A DNA stretch of 64,000 nucleotides from Blastocrithidia nonstop (GCA_028554745.1 JAQOTN010000004.1:1-64000), one strand, 5' to 3'. Shown: positions 10,819 to 24,436, counted from the first letter of the stretch. A program made the numbers and translations. The notes: a model not told the origin generated them from the letters alone.

Positions 10819-13703
10819 ATGATGCATCGAGATAACAATCTACTCATCGAGAGACTATGCCTCAAAACAAGTCACAAGATTGTGAAATACTACCTTAGTT
10901 ATTTAGAGTGCTATAACGTGCTAATGAAGTTTTACAATAAACAAATGAAGTAATTTTATTACTGATGAGAATACTATGTTAGATAAGACTGTAGAGAGTG
11001 TTAGACACAATATTTGATATGGTGTAAACACAGTTTTTATCGCAAAGTTATTCGCTCGGAAACTATAAAGATATTCATCGTGCACACTACTTTCTTAACT
11101 AATAAATTAATTACCTTATTTGTAGTATAGGACGAAAGTTGGTAAATTAACTTTCTATTCGATCAACAACACTGCAATCATTACAGAATTCCCACCTGTA
11201 CCAATTATACGCTACCACATTTTTGTATTGTATTTGACCTTATATGTCTGTGCTCTTGCAAGCTTAATGCTTTTTTACGAAGAAAATGCACATGGAGCAG
11301 ATTGAAAATTATTTTCCGTAAGTTTTTACGAATTTCACCAAATTGTATAATAAATAACTATTATTTAATTTTATGAATTTAAATGACACTAAATTATTCA
11401 ATTAAATTTTTCTGAAGTTGGTGATGTAAAATAACTGGTTTGATCGAAAATTGTAACCTGCTTCGTTAAATGCTTCGTGCAATTCAAAGGCAACGATATT
11501 TCATTGTATGTAGAGGAGTGTGTTATAAATTTTTAAAGTGTTAACGCAACGGCGTGTGATTACTAATAATATTGCAAATCAAAAGTTATTACATGATCAT
11601 GATAAACGCAACTCTACGTTGCACGCTATTCATTCTGACAATATTGATGAAATAGTCAAAATTGCAAACATACCGTTGCTACTGCCATCTCAACATGCAT
11701 TATTTTCTTAATGTTACAACAAATCACAAAATTATAATCAGAAGAGTAGTAATACAAATGTTTAGAAAAGCAAATAACTGGATAATAATGATCAACATAA
11801 CAATTTTTAATCATCGATTGCAGGGCAGCTGAGTAATTTTTTGTGAATTCTAAATGTTGCCAATACAAATACAAAGGCAGGACTATCTATAACTTGTCAT
11901 AGTTTTTAAACCAGTTAGTTTATTAATGAATTGTGCTGTACTCAGGGTTAGCCTAATAAGTTGAGGTGCAATTCTCCAAATTAATCATAAATTCTTTACA
12001 TAGATGGAACACTCTCTTTTTAAAGTTGAGTTGGTAAAGTTTTACTTGCTCCAATGAAACTTGCAAGTAAATATATATAGCAAATACACTACCATCAACT
12101 TTTGTCGATATTGCCGTCAACACGTTTTTCGATATTGTCAAACTATTAGCTCCCATGAGCGAACAAGTTATTTATCAATAAATAATAATAATTACACGAT
12201 CAAAAGAATAATAAAATAAAGAAACGATGATAGTAGGATACACCTCTTGATTTTCGTTCATTATTAAAGTAAAATACTCATCGTTAGTCGGACTAACATT
12301 TGTCTCTGATTAACACAGTGCGCTACTTTCCACTTCGTAATGTACTTGAGTTTGTAATAGATGTTGCACTATTCACTGATAGAGGAAGGTGCCTGCAAGC
12401 TTTTGTCACGTCGTTGGTATAATAACCTTTTTGAGCATTGCAATAAAAGTCAATGTATAATTACAAAGGTGCCAATACGTCTTACATTTTCTTGTCTTCA
12501 ATGTTTAGTAAGTGCATGCAAACTCATTATTTAGGTGAATTTGTTCATTTGATAGTAAACTCAAATACTTTACGGTATAGACGTTAACAAATACAATTAT
12601 AGTAATAACGAATTAACAAATTAATTACATCAAATGCGCCTTGCACAAAAAGATCTAAAGTTAACAGCAAATATAATTTTTGCAAATTGTCAGATAAATT
12701 GTTTATCTTTGCATCAATATAGTTGTATTTCACTTTCCCCGTTTAAATTTGCAAGCTGCTAGGCTTACGACATTTGAATTCTGCACCGCAATATAATGTC
12801 AAAAGTTGTACTTCATAAAATTAATTAGTGATACAGAGAGCGAACAAGAAGATGGAACATAACGTTAATGATAGCAGTTACAATTATAATTAAATTTTAA
12901 ATAATTAGTGCTGCAAATGGAGTGCGTTGTTTCGTAGTCAATGTGTATTACACTATACACATTAGCTTGTTAATTAGCGTCGGTTTTCGTTAGCTCGCGC
13001 TTAGCGTGATCGAGCTGTGCAAAAAGCTGTCCTAGGTTCAAGCAAAGTCATCACGCGCAGTCTACGCTAATTGTACTCTACACAACTAAAGCTTATTCAG
13101 GTCATATAATTCACGATTAACTCAGTAATACATTTTACCCAAATATAAATAGCAAATGTCATTCACAATTACTTTGATACAATTGTTAAAAACATAGAGA
13201 CTTTCTGCTCTGGTTAAAACTTGAGAAAGTAAATTTTGACCACGTTAGACTTTTTAACGCACACACAAATACTAGCTGTTAGTAATAGTAATAATAATAA
13301 TAATAATAATAATGATAATAACATCGATGCGGATGTTAATTTAGTATAGAATGAAACAGAGCAAAGTATTTTTTTGATCCAAAACATTTTGAATAAATGC
13401 ATTTGTGAATGCGCTTGTGAGAATGCTAAAATGTATTAGTAACCTATCTCACGGTTTACATCTTTTACATCTTCGATTCCATCACCATCACCATCGTTGA
13501 CTCGCAAAGTAAGTGCCAATTTATCCGTTTTGCAAATAAATGATCAACTGAAAGCATCACAGAAATTATTAAATGAAATTCACAGATGTAATAGAGTATT
13601 AATATCTTTTGTCTTGACGTTAAACTAGTCTGATGATAGAAAGAAAAATCTTTTACCGCTAATTCACCTTCTGACATTCAGTAACTTTTACATATATGAG
13701 TAA
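10819..13703 (+). CDS. Large helical protein, frame-interrupted; weak RasGAP-like resemblance
   Basis: Not securely recognised. Coding character is continuous but moves between frames near 10950 and near 11530. At the second point, dropping one T from a T5 run joins C-V-I-N-F to K-V-L-T-Q-R-R. From about 11535 to TAA at 13701-13703 one frame runs about 720 codons with Glu-rich helical segments, an Asn-run insert (about 13282-13320) and regular Leu spacing. Short segments (Y-K-G-A-N-T, then T-H-Y-L-G-E-F-V, then F-P-V-E-I-C-K-L-L) faintly recall the RasGAP fold, but the diagnostic F-L-R-F-x-N-P-A motif is not evident. The start at 10819 is a guess. Confidence 0.5.
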
Positions 13704-14101
13704 CACTAGTCATAACACTTCTTAAAAACTTATCGCTTCTGCGCTACCTTTATAAAAAAGAAAAGTGAATTTTGTTTATAAAATCGTTTTTCACCTTTTG
13801 TTCATAAGATGTACAGCTTTACTTAATCTAAGTTTTGTTGTTGATGATAGTTGAAATTACAGTGTTGCAATTTTTTCCTGCAAAAAAGAAAAAAAAAAAC
13901 AGCGCTTAAACATTTACATCAACTATGCATTGAACTATCTGCAACAACAACATCAACAACAACAATAACAATTTATTCGTTTTTTATATACATATTTAGA
14001 TATTATGACAACAGGCTAAAAATATATCCTTTTCTATTATTAAATCAACGTGCTCGTGATCATCAAAATCAAATTTTCTATTTCACATCGTGTAGTGTAA
14101 C

Positions 14102-14131
14102 GCTCTCTCTCTCTATATATATATATATATG
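14102..14131. repeat. (CT)n(AT)n microsatellite
   Basis: A short CT run passes directly into an AT run. It lies in the spacer and has no coding role that I can see. Confidence 0.8.
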
Positions 14132-14440
14132 TGTTTTACCACTATGTTATAATGATTTGTTTACAATTGTATACTCTATGAGTTAAATTGAACAAATACA
14201 TCTTTGCAAAAATTAACAGTACGTGAAGAATACACACATTAAAAAAAACAAATAGACAATACATAACTTAGAAATTCACAGTTATATTTTTAACTGTGAA
14301 AGGTTGATGAATGTGATGTGATGAAGTAGTGATTAACGTAAGTATTATTTACTGGCTTACTTTTTTAACGTAACAATCAATTTGACAGTGGCACAAACAT
14401 TAATATCTTTTTTTTCTTTTTTCTTTTGTATTATCAGTAA

Positions 14441-14463
14441 ATTTTTTTTCCTTTCTTAAACAG
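14441..14463 (+). promoter_or_regulatory. Candidate trans-splice acceptor of the 14566 gene
   Basis: Run of eight T, then CCTTTCTTAAACAG. It lies about 100 bases before the first ATG in the coding frame. A GTAAGT occurs upstream at 14338, so a 126-base cis-intron is formally possible, but trypanosomatid genes almost never contain introns. Confidence 0.4.
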
Positions 14464-14565
14464 ATAAGCAAGGTAGAAAAGTAGATATATTTACATACTT
14501 ATTTACTACCTTTTATTCACATTTGCATATTTTCACTGAACTTTGTTTTCTAATTGGTACTGAAC

Positions 14566-15492
14566 ATGCTTGGTGTGTAGAGAATTTATTTGACTCTCCG
14601 AAATTTGTATGAACAGGTGCAAAGTTAGCTACTATGTGAAAAGTAATGTTTACATTGTCCAATTCGTATTTCTAATACTGTTATTGTATAATACTTCTGC
14701 CATGCTCAGTAGTTGGGTGTCGATAACAATTATAATGTAATATAGAAATTTGAAAAAGATATGCGTAAACTGTCCATCGACACGTCAATTTTGCGATTGA
14801 GTTAAAAATTACAGTGTTATTTTTGCAACAGAGCTCGTTTGTAAAACGACATACACAATAAATAATTATAGAAAAAAAACTATTAGTAAATTTACATACT
14901 GTTAAATTTTGCCAAATATAAGAGCGCGTAGTTGCCAATGCTTTTACAGCAATAAATGCGAAATTGTCGTCATCATGAACAACTTCTGCGCAAGTACATG
15001 AAAGATCTTATATACATTAGCGAATATTACGCTTTGCAGTAACGTAGACAAGTTAAAAAATAATATATTTAATAGCTATCAAAAAGTGATAAGACCTAAA
15101 ATTGAAAATAAGAGCTAGTAAGCTCCGCGCACTTTGACGTGTACAGTAGTGATCAATTTAGCAATAACGGTGATGTTTATGATGGTAGAAATTATTTTAC
15201 AAGAGCGTAACAATTACCATATGCTAAGTAACAAACAACTGATACTATTTTAAGTAGACGAATTGATGAATTATAACGTGCTATTCGTTATCATAGCATG
15301 TGTAAAGTGCAATGCTGCGAAAAAATGTTTGTGATGTCCAGAATAATGAAATGTATTGTGAAATGTGCATCAAGCAACGTAATTTTTCACAATAAACAAT
15401 TAAGTTCACTAAACACACATAAAAATAACGTGTTAAAGCGTTCCCGTGATAATGCTAACACTTCGAGTTAATGCTTACAAACAATGTCTTAA
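14566..15492 (+). CDS. Cys-pair and coiled-coil protein, unrecognised
   Basis: About 308 residues in one frame. The N-terminal part has spaced cysteines (C-L-H-C, Y-F-C-H, then C-Y-F-C) that may bind zinc. The middle is strongly helical and charged (E-L-E-K-K-N-Y-E-E; L-Q-E-R-R-E-V-K-K-E-Y), with many Glu encoded by TAA/TAG. A further Cys cluster (C-K-V-Q-C-C-E-K) lies near the C-terminus. TAA at 15469 and 15490 are both plausible ends. I do not recognise the family; a flagellar or cytoskeletal role is only a guess from the coiled coil. Confidence 0.65.
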
Positions 15493-15928
15493 GCATTGTT
15501 GTTTGCTTTTTTCGTAAGTAGTTAAATTGTTTATTAACATTCAACAAAAATAAAATGTAATGAGCTCTATAACTTTACTTTAATATCTTTTCTGATAATG
15601 TGAAGAATATATATTATGTCAAATAAAATGCAATGTATCGCTTGAATATAAAAAATATATACTTTTTCTAAATGATATTTCAAGATTTTTACTGCTTATA
15701 TCGGCAGCACATTCGTTCTCAGTTTGTTTGCATAATAAAGTATTATCGATATCACAAAAAATTTATAAAAAACAAATAACTCTATTTTTAAAAAATTATC
15801 ACAATCACTTATTTTTTCCACATACTTGCTAACATAAAATTATTTTATTGCATATATTTTCGTGTTTGCTAATAAAAAAAAATAATTAATAAATAAATTT
15901 AGTGCTGGCAACTAAATATCGGTTAAGA
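15493..15928. other. AT-rich spacer before the WD40 gene
   Basis: Very AT-rich. GTAAGT occurs at 15514 and TTTAG at 15898-15902, the latter a possible splice acceptor just before the WD40 gene. No gene seen. Confidence 0.5.
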
Positions 15929-18900
15929 ATGTGAAGTAAGCGCAAGTAAATTGATGTGAAGCGTGGTAGATTAATTACACAACCAGCTGTAATAGCTACT
16001 CGCTCTTTTTAGCAGCAACGATATTAATTACATGAAATCAATGACCATAATAGATTACACGGCGATGAGAATAGTAGTGACATTAGTCATAAAAATAAAT
16101 TACGTAATTACACAACATAGCTAACCGTTGATAGCAATGACTTCAATTTTGTTACTGCATTAGACTATGCACTTGTTATGGTACAAGATGCTAGACGTGA
16201 AATACAGTCAATCGGTTCATGATTGTTAACGCGGTAAAAATAATATGTGCATTAGTCAATGTTTGATGAGTAGAAAAAATCTCAATTAGTTATGTAGGCG
16301 CTACTTGCCGCATCAGAGGCGTTTACGCAAATTGAGTATTTTTTTATTGGCACAGATAACGGACAAATGTACCTATGACCCTTGTTACCACCACACTTTA
16401 TCTCACGTTTCATGCATGAATGACGTTGTTTGCAAAAAAGCATTAACCACTTTACCTTATGCACAGCAAACTAATTACCATGTGTACCTGATTGCAGTAA
16501 TACAAAACGACTCATACACCGTCATGCACGTGAGTAACCGGTGATTGCCATACAGTGACTTGGTGTACTGGTGTGTTCCATCTCAACAGATGGGTGTGTG
16601 GCGGTGAGTCGATTTCACCCGATTATTTCACCTGTGACAACATTTCAGCAATCGCGTCCGTTGCAATCGGTATGTGTGTGATAAGGACAGATTTTTACCT
16701 CACGTGCAAATACAATACTATGCAGTGCATCACCACAAGAAACATCAAGAGCAAATGAAAGATAAATAGTCCACCCTGAAACGAAGTACGAAAACTAGTT
16801 GACACAAAAATCTCAAATATTGTATCGTCATAAATCCGCATAATAATAATAATAATAACAACGAGAAATGTAATGTAAATAATGTGCTGTAAGTAATTGT
16901 AGTAATGATAGTAGTAGTGCCATTGCTGACGATGCTGCTTAAGTTGCTAGTGTCAGTAATGAGAAAAAAAACAAAGCTAATAATTTGTCTACATTGTAGA
17001 TCGTGTAAAAAAACACATAATCCATTAGTACTCATTAAATGACCAAGGACACGTGTCGTAATCAGCACAGCCCAATGCAGGTAAAACAACAGCCTTGCAA
17101 CAAAAGTAGAATTTTCACAAAATCCAACATGGCTGATCGGCAGCTGTAGTTGTGAAATGCATCAATGCATGTGGTGTAGCAGAGAGCAATGTACATTTGC
17201 ACCGGTGATGATGCGGCAGTCGTACGGCTGTGGCGTGTCGATGTGTTGTCTCATCATGCCGCTCTAATGCATGTCTTTGTGTGCTGTCCTACGCTAACAC
17301 GAATGCACTCACCGCTGTAAATATGTCAGCGTGAGGATACCTAAAAGTTACTGCATGCTCGAGAGACGACCATGAGCGTACACTGTCTCTGCATCGATGC
17401 AGATAAACGCTTACTTGCTGGGCTAGATAATGGTATTTACGTTTGGGCACTTGACCGACTTTCGTGGCACGGTGAGAGTGAGTTAACTGATACTATTACT
17501 CATGATAACTGTACAAGTATTACGTTGACAGACAAGATAAACGGTAGCAAAGATCACCACAGTGATACGGTTATTACATCCCAACTTTAGCCATTGCTCA
17601 ATGAAAAAAGTTAGCGTGTATTATAAAGCAAATAATAGCACAACAATACTGATGCTGAAAATTTTAATTCATTGTGTGATTATCATGTATCATGAGAGTC
17701 TAATCACCATTTGTGCTGGGATGAGTAGCATAATATGCCCTTGCTAAGTTCATTGCAATCGTGTGCAATTACTGATGATGTAATCACGAAACAAAACTTG
17801 AATGATGTTATTGGTGACAATGGTGTGGACGATAACTCCATGAAAGCAAGCAGTTAGACTGCATCTTTATAAAAAACTTGTAATCTTTTTCATTATAGTA
17901 ATATTCATGAAAAACATGACTGCGTGGCGCAGAAATAGTTACGTTTGTTGCAACTTCGTGCATCACGCCTTATCAATCATCACGTCTGGCTTGCACCAGC
18001 GAAATGTGTCAAAACTTAATTAAGCAATTACCATGTAATGAACAAGATAAATGACAGTAATGATGATCCTGCTATTACAAATATGAAAAGAAAAGCACAG
18101 TGCAATTCACAAAAATTGCAAGCGAGTAAGTGAAAAGATCAGTATGCTGTCAAACTTACTGACGGACGTGCAATTGGTGTCGTTTGCAACTAGGTACAAT
18201 TTGCTCATTTACGACAGGACGACGCTGACGATGATGATGATGATAATATAATTAATTGCAGTGGTAACAAAACGAAAAATAAGCAATCTGAAAAGAAATT
18301 AATACACTAGACAACAGAAGCGAGATTAATGCATAATATAATTAAAAACAATGACAATAATTGTGGTAATAATAATACTAACAAAGTGAATAGTTGTGAA
18401 GCAAAGGGTAATAACGTATAACACGGAAAATGCAATCCTATGCATTACTGTTTACACAACAGCCTCGTCACCATCTGCTTTGATGATGGCTAAACGCGTA
18501 AAGATATCAAGTTACCGTTATCGTGTGTAGCTCCAGTCGTCTACCCACTTCAGTACATGCCTACCGCACAAACTGCCTGCTTTGCACTTTTGGTGCTTTC
18601 AGATAATGAGTATGTGGTGTCATCCGGCTCCGATGGGGCGGTGCGGGTGTGGAAGCGGTGCAAAGGTGGCAGTAAAAAAGGTAAATCATGCTAACAATAA
18701 TAAATGTAGTAATAATATATACCCTTATTTATAACATCGCACTACTCTGCATTATCGCAATCAAATGGCATAAACAGTGTAATGACGCGTGGTTTAGGTA
18801 GAATGTTATGTTTACTTTCACCGAGAGGCACCTTTGTGTCATGTGGCTTTGACGATGGATTGGTGAAAGAATGACACTTGTCCACGTAGCCGTAATAGTT

Positions 18901-19474
18901 ACTACGTTGTGAAAGACGATTTACGCTACTATGCTCTTCTTCCTCTTCTTCATCCTCATCTTACGCACTGCCTATTTGCAGTAATGCTAACAACAGTACC
19001 AATATCATCGATAAAGGCACTGCAATCAGGGCAATTAGTTCACAGACGCAAAGTAATGATGACAACAAACAAACAGATAAGAATAATATGAACAATGAAA
19101 CAAATCACGTCAACCCGAAGTAAATGTCAACGTGTGCACGCAAAAAATAGAATTAGCATATCAAATGCACCGACAATAACAGATTGACCAGTGTGCTATA
19201 ACACACTGATGATGAGTATGGTAAATTGTAGAATAGTGTGTCAGGAATTTCATGTATAGTGTCATTTCCAGCTTTTAGTGCACTGTTCATTGTAGGTGTA
19301 TTTGAGTGTGTGATTCAGACGTTTACGTTGACTGAAGTACAAGGATGTGACGTACCCGCCAATTACATTTACAATGGCTACAAAACCATTAAACTTCCAC
19401 TAAACGATCTGCCTCACTAGTATTACCTTGACGAAACGTTGCCTGTAGAAAAGTATGAGTAGAACTGTCAATAA
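15929..19474 (+). CDS. WD40-repeat protein with low-complexity inserts
   Basis: A single frame of about 1181 residues. WD-type strands end in Trp-containing motifs through the length: G-T-D-N-G-Q-M-Y-L-W (Trp is TGA), R-Q-L-E-L-W, A-A-V-V-R-L-W-R-V-D, D-N-G-I-Y-V-W, S-D-G-A-V-R-V-W and D-D-G-L-V-K-E-W (TGA). Between blades lie inserts rich in Glu (a run of six TAA near 16841-16858), Asn and Asp (D5 near 18232-18246). Such propellers are protein-binding scaffolds; this one cannot be assigned to a specific complex. The end is TAG 19460 or, more likely given other genes here, TAA 19472. In-frame upstream sequence looks like leader. Confidence 0.82.
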
Positions 19475-19850
19475 AATTGTTTATAAAATAAATTGATTCT
19501 ACTATAAAACAAACATAGTTAAGTTTTCTGAATTTTTGACATATACTGTGCGCATCAAATTTTTTTCTTTTTACAGTTAGATAGACTTTTTTAAATGTTA
19601 TTTGATGGAAAGTGATAGACTGATCAACGACTTATTTACACTTTGCTGATGATTCTGTTTTTTTTTCTGGGGCTGTAATTTTACATCATTGATAGTACAT
19701 AGATCTACATCAAACATTTGATATTTTTTTCTAGTAGTATATACACATCCTTCTATCGTTTCTTTGTGGAAAAAATTGATAAAACAACTATTGTATTGTC
19801 AAGGCATTGCATTTTTCTTTCAAGAAAAAAAGGACTCTATAAAAATAATA
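19475..19850. other. AT-rich spacer
   Basis: About 375 bases, T-runs, no coding signal. Confidence 0.6.
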
Positions 19851-21134
19851 ATGCAGACCGTACCAGCAGGCTCAACATGATCGAACCGCACTGTAGATGG
19901 TAAATTTTTCAAAAACTTAGGTAGTGAACGAACTCCTAAGGTGCCATTTATGAATATGGTGAAATGGCAATGACAGCGACTGACTAATGATCAACGACGT
20001 AAACCAGTAGGTGGGTATGAGGCATTTCAATCACGTTGATGTAAGCCATGTGATGTTGCCTAGTAATTACGTCAAAAACACGCATCACATGCAACTGTGA
20101 GTTCCGATTATGTATACTGACTTGGTCACGCTAGTACTCTGCTGTGTCTTGCTTCTGGTGTAAATGTGCTCTTCGATCCTATTTTCTCCAAATGTGCTGC
20201 ACCGTATTCGTTTTTGGGTTTTGCCAGACGTCTACCACCGCCATGCACGATTGCACAGCTGCCTTGTATTGACCTTGTGGCGATTTCACACAACCACTAC
20301 GATCATCTTGATGAGCGCAGCATTCGTGATCTTTTTGCGCGATTTCCTCAGATTCAGTTTTGTGTTCCATTGCAGATGGATTCGTTGCTTTGTAAGTGGG
20401 GAATACCCGCATCACAAATACACAGCCTTGACTGATGGTAATAAAAATAGCTGTGCAATGGTAATGTGCGTGTGTCGTGTACACCTGCCCAACACTGAAG
20501 CTTGCGATGACCTGGTGATCGTAACAAAGTGTTGTGATGTGGGTGATATCTTACTTGACCACCAACGTAATATGCAAAAGATTTGCATAGTGAGAATAGT
20601 AAATCACTGTAGACAAGTACAACGAAGTCATCAACAGATTAAGTTTCACCAAATGCAATGTCACGAAAACCAGCAAATATGTCAAATAACAGTTCTTAAT
20701 AGAATTCTTTTGACAAATCAAATGCACCAAGTGAGAAGTAAACGACCGCAAACATGATTAGTGCAAACGTGGCAAAAAGTAAATGAAGCAAAAACATTAA
20801 ATCTTTCTACTTTGCCGGTGATACCGCGTTTAATGCCTTGATGTTTGACGAAATTCATCGTCGCTTCCCACATGTAGACATGGCTGCATTACCTATTGGC
20901 GCGTACTCACCTCGGTGATTTATGTCTCCTCAGCACATGGACCCTGCACAAAGTGTGTAGGTGTTCCAACGACTGCACGCAAAACGTGCATTGGCGATCC
21001 ACTGAGGAACTTTTTAGTTAGCCGATGACCCGCTTGATGAGCCACCTGAAGTATTACGTGATGCGCTCACGAATAATAACATTAACACTGACCGTTTTTG
21101 TACTATTCCTATGGGGACATCTTTAGCGTTTTAA
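19851..21134 (+). CDS. NAPE-PLD-like metallo-beta-lactamase-fold phospholipase
   Basis: Residues ~103-420 match N-acylphosphatidylethanolamine phospholipase D: Y-W-L-G-H-A-S, then L-F-D-P-I-F, the zinc motif S-H-N-H-Y-D-H-L-D (His147, His149, Asp151, His152), L-D-W-W-E-E, C-T-P-A-Q-H-W-S, F-A-G-D-T, P-R-W-F-M and A-I-H-W-G-T-F. TGA supplies conserved Trp in W-L-G-H, P-R-W-F-M and I-H-W-G-T-F; two TAA supply the Glu pair after L-D-W-W. A Ser/Asn/Thr-rich insert of ~65 residues sits between A-Q-H-W and F-A-G-D. The family releases N-acylethanolamines from membrane phospholipid using a two-zinc centre. The end at TAA 21132 fits family length; readthrough to a later TAA cannot be excluded. Confidence 0.9.
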
Positions 21135-21634
21135 TCGACAAACAGAAAAGCAGCAACAAGAGCAATAATTTTTTTAAAAAAACTTCTATTAGAAATACTC
21201 TTTCTGGTAGATTTATTTAAAAAAAAATAATAATTATCTTTTCCAAGAAACACTTTCATTGTTACCTTTTATATTTTATCAAAGTTGCATTAATTCTCCT
21301 ATTGCTAGTACACTACATCTATTATTTCGCATATACACACATGCTTTTCCTTTTTCATCCATATTTCTTGTATGCGTTTTATAAATATTACAATCATAAT
21401 GTGTAATTATTACGATTATTATATAAAAAAAAGATAAATTCTCTACACATGATAAAGCAACTTTTTTTAAAACAAAATACAAAGTATGAAATTTTTAGAT
21501 AAACTAATTATTTTAATGTTCAACTTTATATTTTAACAAAAAAATTGATGATAAGAATAAGTCTAATTTAGTTTATAACTAGGCAATAAGTAATATACAT
21601 ATTTTTTTATTGAAAAACAGACTTACGTGTAGTT
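21135..21634. other. AT-rich spacer
   Basis: About 500 bases, A/T homopolymer runs, nothing recognised. Confidence 0.6.
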
Positions 21635-24436
21635 ATGAAAACATAATCAACATAACATTCACAATAAATACATCATGCTCGTAAGGTCGAACATGAAAAG
21701 CAGTAAAGCGATGATGAAGTCATTGCACGCTTCAATGTATATTTAACACCTTCTTTATCATCATCATCATCATAATCATCAGCTTCAAGCTTGCCACATA
21801 ACATTCACATTTTTCAGTTCCCACTTCGATCACGTAATGCACCATATGAGGCGAATAAAATACATCTTTACTGTGTCAATAACCTCTCCCAAGGCAATTC
21901 ACAATAACACGATTCGCAAACCAGGAGTAGCAATAATACTAATAGTACTAGTAATAATGAAACAATAAGTTCATCATCACGCTTAACAATGCGATTACAA
22001 CTCGATACCTTTGCATCAAACTCATTTAATTCTACTGCGAAAGTTCACAGCATTAATAATATCAATGATTACGATGATGATGGAAGTGATGCTTATTATA
22101 ATCAACACAACAACAACAACAAAAATTATAGTAGCAATCCTGAAGAAGATGAAATTGGTGGTAGCAATAACGTTAATTACAGCAATACACATCGTGATGT
22201 AGCACGACATGGTAATCGTCAGTAGACAATGTACGAATATGCACTTCAATCACAGCCGTTTGTACCTCGTTCACGTTATGTGGTGGCGTGCTTTTCGCAA
22301 GGTGGATTATATTTACTACCTGTCAGCTCACTGCATAATTTTTACCCACTCATTTCGCATCATAACTCTAATAACAGTCTCAAGACACATTTCAGTGTCG
22401 ATTCACTCGTACAAGAAGAGGAACAAATTGCACAGGCTGCTCGTGTGCCCGATGAGTTTTGTAGTATTACTGGATCAAGTATAAATATTAATAGTAATAG
22501 TAATAGTAACTCAACACGATTAAATGCGAAGAGTTCGACTCGTCCATTGGCTGGTGCCAGCCCAAGACGCGCTCCGGTTTCACTGCGGGTGTAGCGGGAG
22601 ATGATGCGACAGTTTAGTGTTATGCTCAACACCTCCGCAAATCAAGCTATTTAGTTTGATTATCGTACATTTACCTCATCATGCAGCAGACAACTTCGTC
22701 AGCGTCTACTCGATAGTACACCACGGTAATCCATAGCCACAAAGTCCACACATTATCCTCGTACATCCAGTGGTGTCGTCATGGATGGCAGTGCACACCG
22801 TGTGTGAGATGCATTATTCCCACCATAGATTTTGCTCTCCGGTGGGATTACCGGTGGCGAAGATTATGTGGCGATCTCTACTTTTATTCACACCTTTGCT
22901 AATCGCTACTCACTCACGTAACGCGTACGACAGTTAATGCACCGGTGTCAGGTGTTGCCATTGAGCACATTGGCACAAACACTCACCATGTCTGTTAAAA
23001 ATCTAAGTACACCACACGTAACAACAACAAATGTAAATGCAAATAATAATAGTGCACTGTCACCTTCATTTTTACCGATTACCATTGAACGAAATAACTT
23101 TTTTGAGCAACTGGTTGGTTTACTTCGTCAGTGTGCGGTGTACATGCACGGCGTGTGGGTTGCCCGAAGCTCCGATCAGTTTCGTGGAAGTAGTGCTGCA
23201 CTTCGGGAGTGAATATTAAGTGAGTTCTACACAAGCAATAATGGAGTGGTGTACCGGCGATAACTTAACGCGCAGGTTCACTCCTCTGCACTTCGCAAAG
23301 GTATCAAACAGGTTTTGTAATCGATTGCGGTGTTGGAGTAGGTGTAAGTAAACTCAGCTGTAGCGCAAAATGAACGTTAGTAATAGTTAGAGCAATAATA
23401 ACAGCAACAGCTGCTGAGTTAGAAGATACAACAACATGAAAAGATAAGAAAATGCCAGTTATCATAGCACGCAGATAAAAGGTCATCACGCTTTATGGAG
23501 CGACGACGATGACTATTAAAACATGTCCTCAGTGATCCTGTTGCACGCCAAGATTAGGCGTAGCAGTTTGCACACACTTTCCCGTAGGTCGTTCGTGCTG
23601 AACAGGAAAACTGAGCAAAGCGAGTACAACTCATCCGTAATCACTTGTCATACTTTCGTGTCAATCGAGTACCACCTCGTTTGTTTCTCCTAACCAATGT
23701 AAATTTGTAGTAGCACGGTAGTACAACACGATTAACCGCACCGGGTACGATGATGCATACTTTGAATTACACGATGAATGGAAATAATGTTAATGCCAAC
23801 AGCTCACCTCTTGTGTAAAATTCTGATCCAAGTTATGATGCTAGAAATATGGCATCTACGTCGCATAACTCAGCGAATAGTGGGTCTAGTAGTAACATGT
23901 CTTCCTCTAGTGCAGACTCATTGTTGCCCATTACACGGTATATTACTTCACTGTTTGCCTAACATGGCGTACTTAATAAACAGCGAGCGAAAGAATTGGT
24001 GCTGCAAGGTAGGAAAACTCACTACGGAGATGCGACGAATGCCATGCTCAGTGCCGCACTCCAGAGCTGTGTGCAATCGTTTACCTCGTCTACGTGAGTT
24101 CTACATGAGTTGGGTTAGCCCGGTGTGGATCGCTATCGGCCCATCATTCTTAACGTATTACGCGGATAGAGCACATTTATTATGCGTCACATTCAGGACA
24201 AGGTTCGTGAGGCTGTTCGGTAGAGCGGTGATGCTAGTTTAACGCAGAGCAATGTGCGTCATGTTAACACTAACAGTAATAGAAGAAGTAGTCTACGCGA
24301 AAGTAATGGATGTATTAGTGATGCTGATGATGCACTCATTACACGTGCGGTGCAACGTGTGGTGAGTGAGGTAGCATAGTATCGCACGAGTGAGCGGCTA
24401 TGACACATCAAGACTGGTCATGTAATGAACTTGTAA
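21635..24436 (+). CDS. RNA polymerase III subunit RPC5 (POLR3E/RPC37 family)
   Basis: One frame of about 933 residues. Near the N-terminus: D-D-E-V-I-A-R-F-N-V-Y-L, then F-Q-F-P-L-R-S-R, as in RPC5 where V-x-E-x-D-V-Y-L is followed by L-Y-L-x-Q-Y-P-x-R. The R-Y-V-V-A-C-F-S-Q-G-G-L-Y-L-L-P segment matches the R-Y-A-A-A-L-Y-R-x-G-x-L-H-L-T-P block. Later, Q-V-L-P-L-S-T-L-A and C-A-V-Y-M-H-G-V-W-V-A-R match V-M-P-F-A-N-L and M-L-V-Q-G-N-W-V-V-K. The C-terminus W-H-I-K-T-G (Trp is TGA) parallels M-W-Y-L-K-G. RPC5 pairs with RPC4 in the TFIIF-like subcomplex for Pol III initiation and termination. Asn/Ser-rich inserts lengthen it. TAA 24434 opens a run of in-frame TAA. Confidence 0.83.

Larger units (their letters stand above)
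13704..14565. other. Spacer with simple-sequence DNA
   Basis: Contains A-runs, a CAA/ACA-rich stretch near 13950, a (CT)n(AT)n microsatellite at about 14102-14131, and a T/C-rich tract ending in CAG at 14463 ahead of the next gene. The frame of the preceding gene stays coding-like for a few hundred bases past the proposed stop, so its true end is uncertain. Confidence 0.45.

Noticed and set aside
13851-14186. 111-residue ORF after the large helical protein
   Set aside because: Low-complexity Thr/Ile/Tyr sequence passing into a microsatellite; no support as a gene.
14338-14463. Canonical cis-spliced intron (GTAAGT to CAG)
   Set aside because: The sites look good, but the trypanosomatid assignment makes a trans-splice acceptor before a new gene more likely; kept only as an alternative.
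15514-15902. Intron joining the coiled-coil gene to the WD40 gene
   Set aside because: The reading frames do not match across the proposed junction, and an AT-rich intergenic spacer explains it better.
22022-22249. Minus-strand hydrophobic ORF opposite RPC5
   Set aside because: Complement of Asn/Asp codons gives Ile/Val/Leu runs; a pure shadow of the low-complexity insert.
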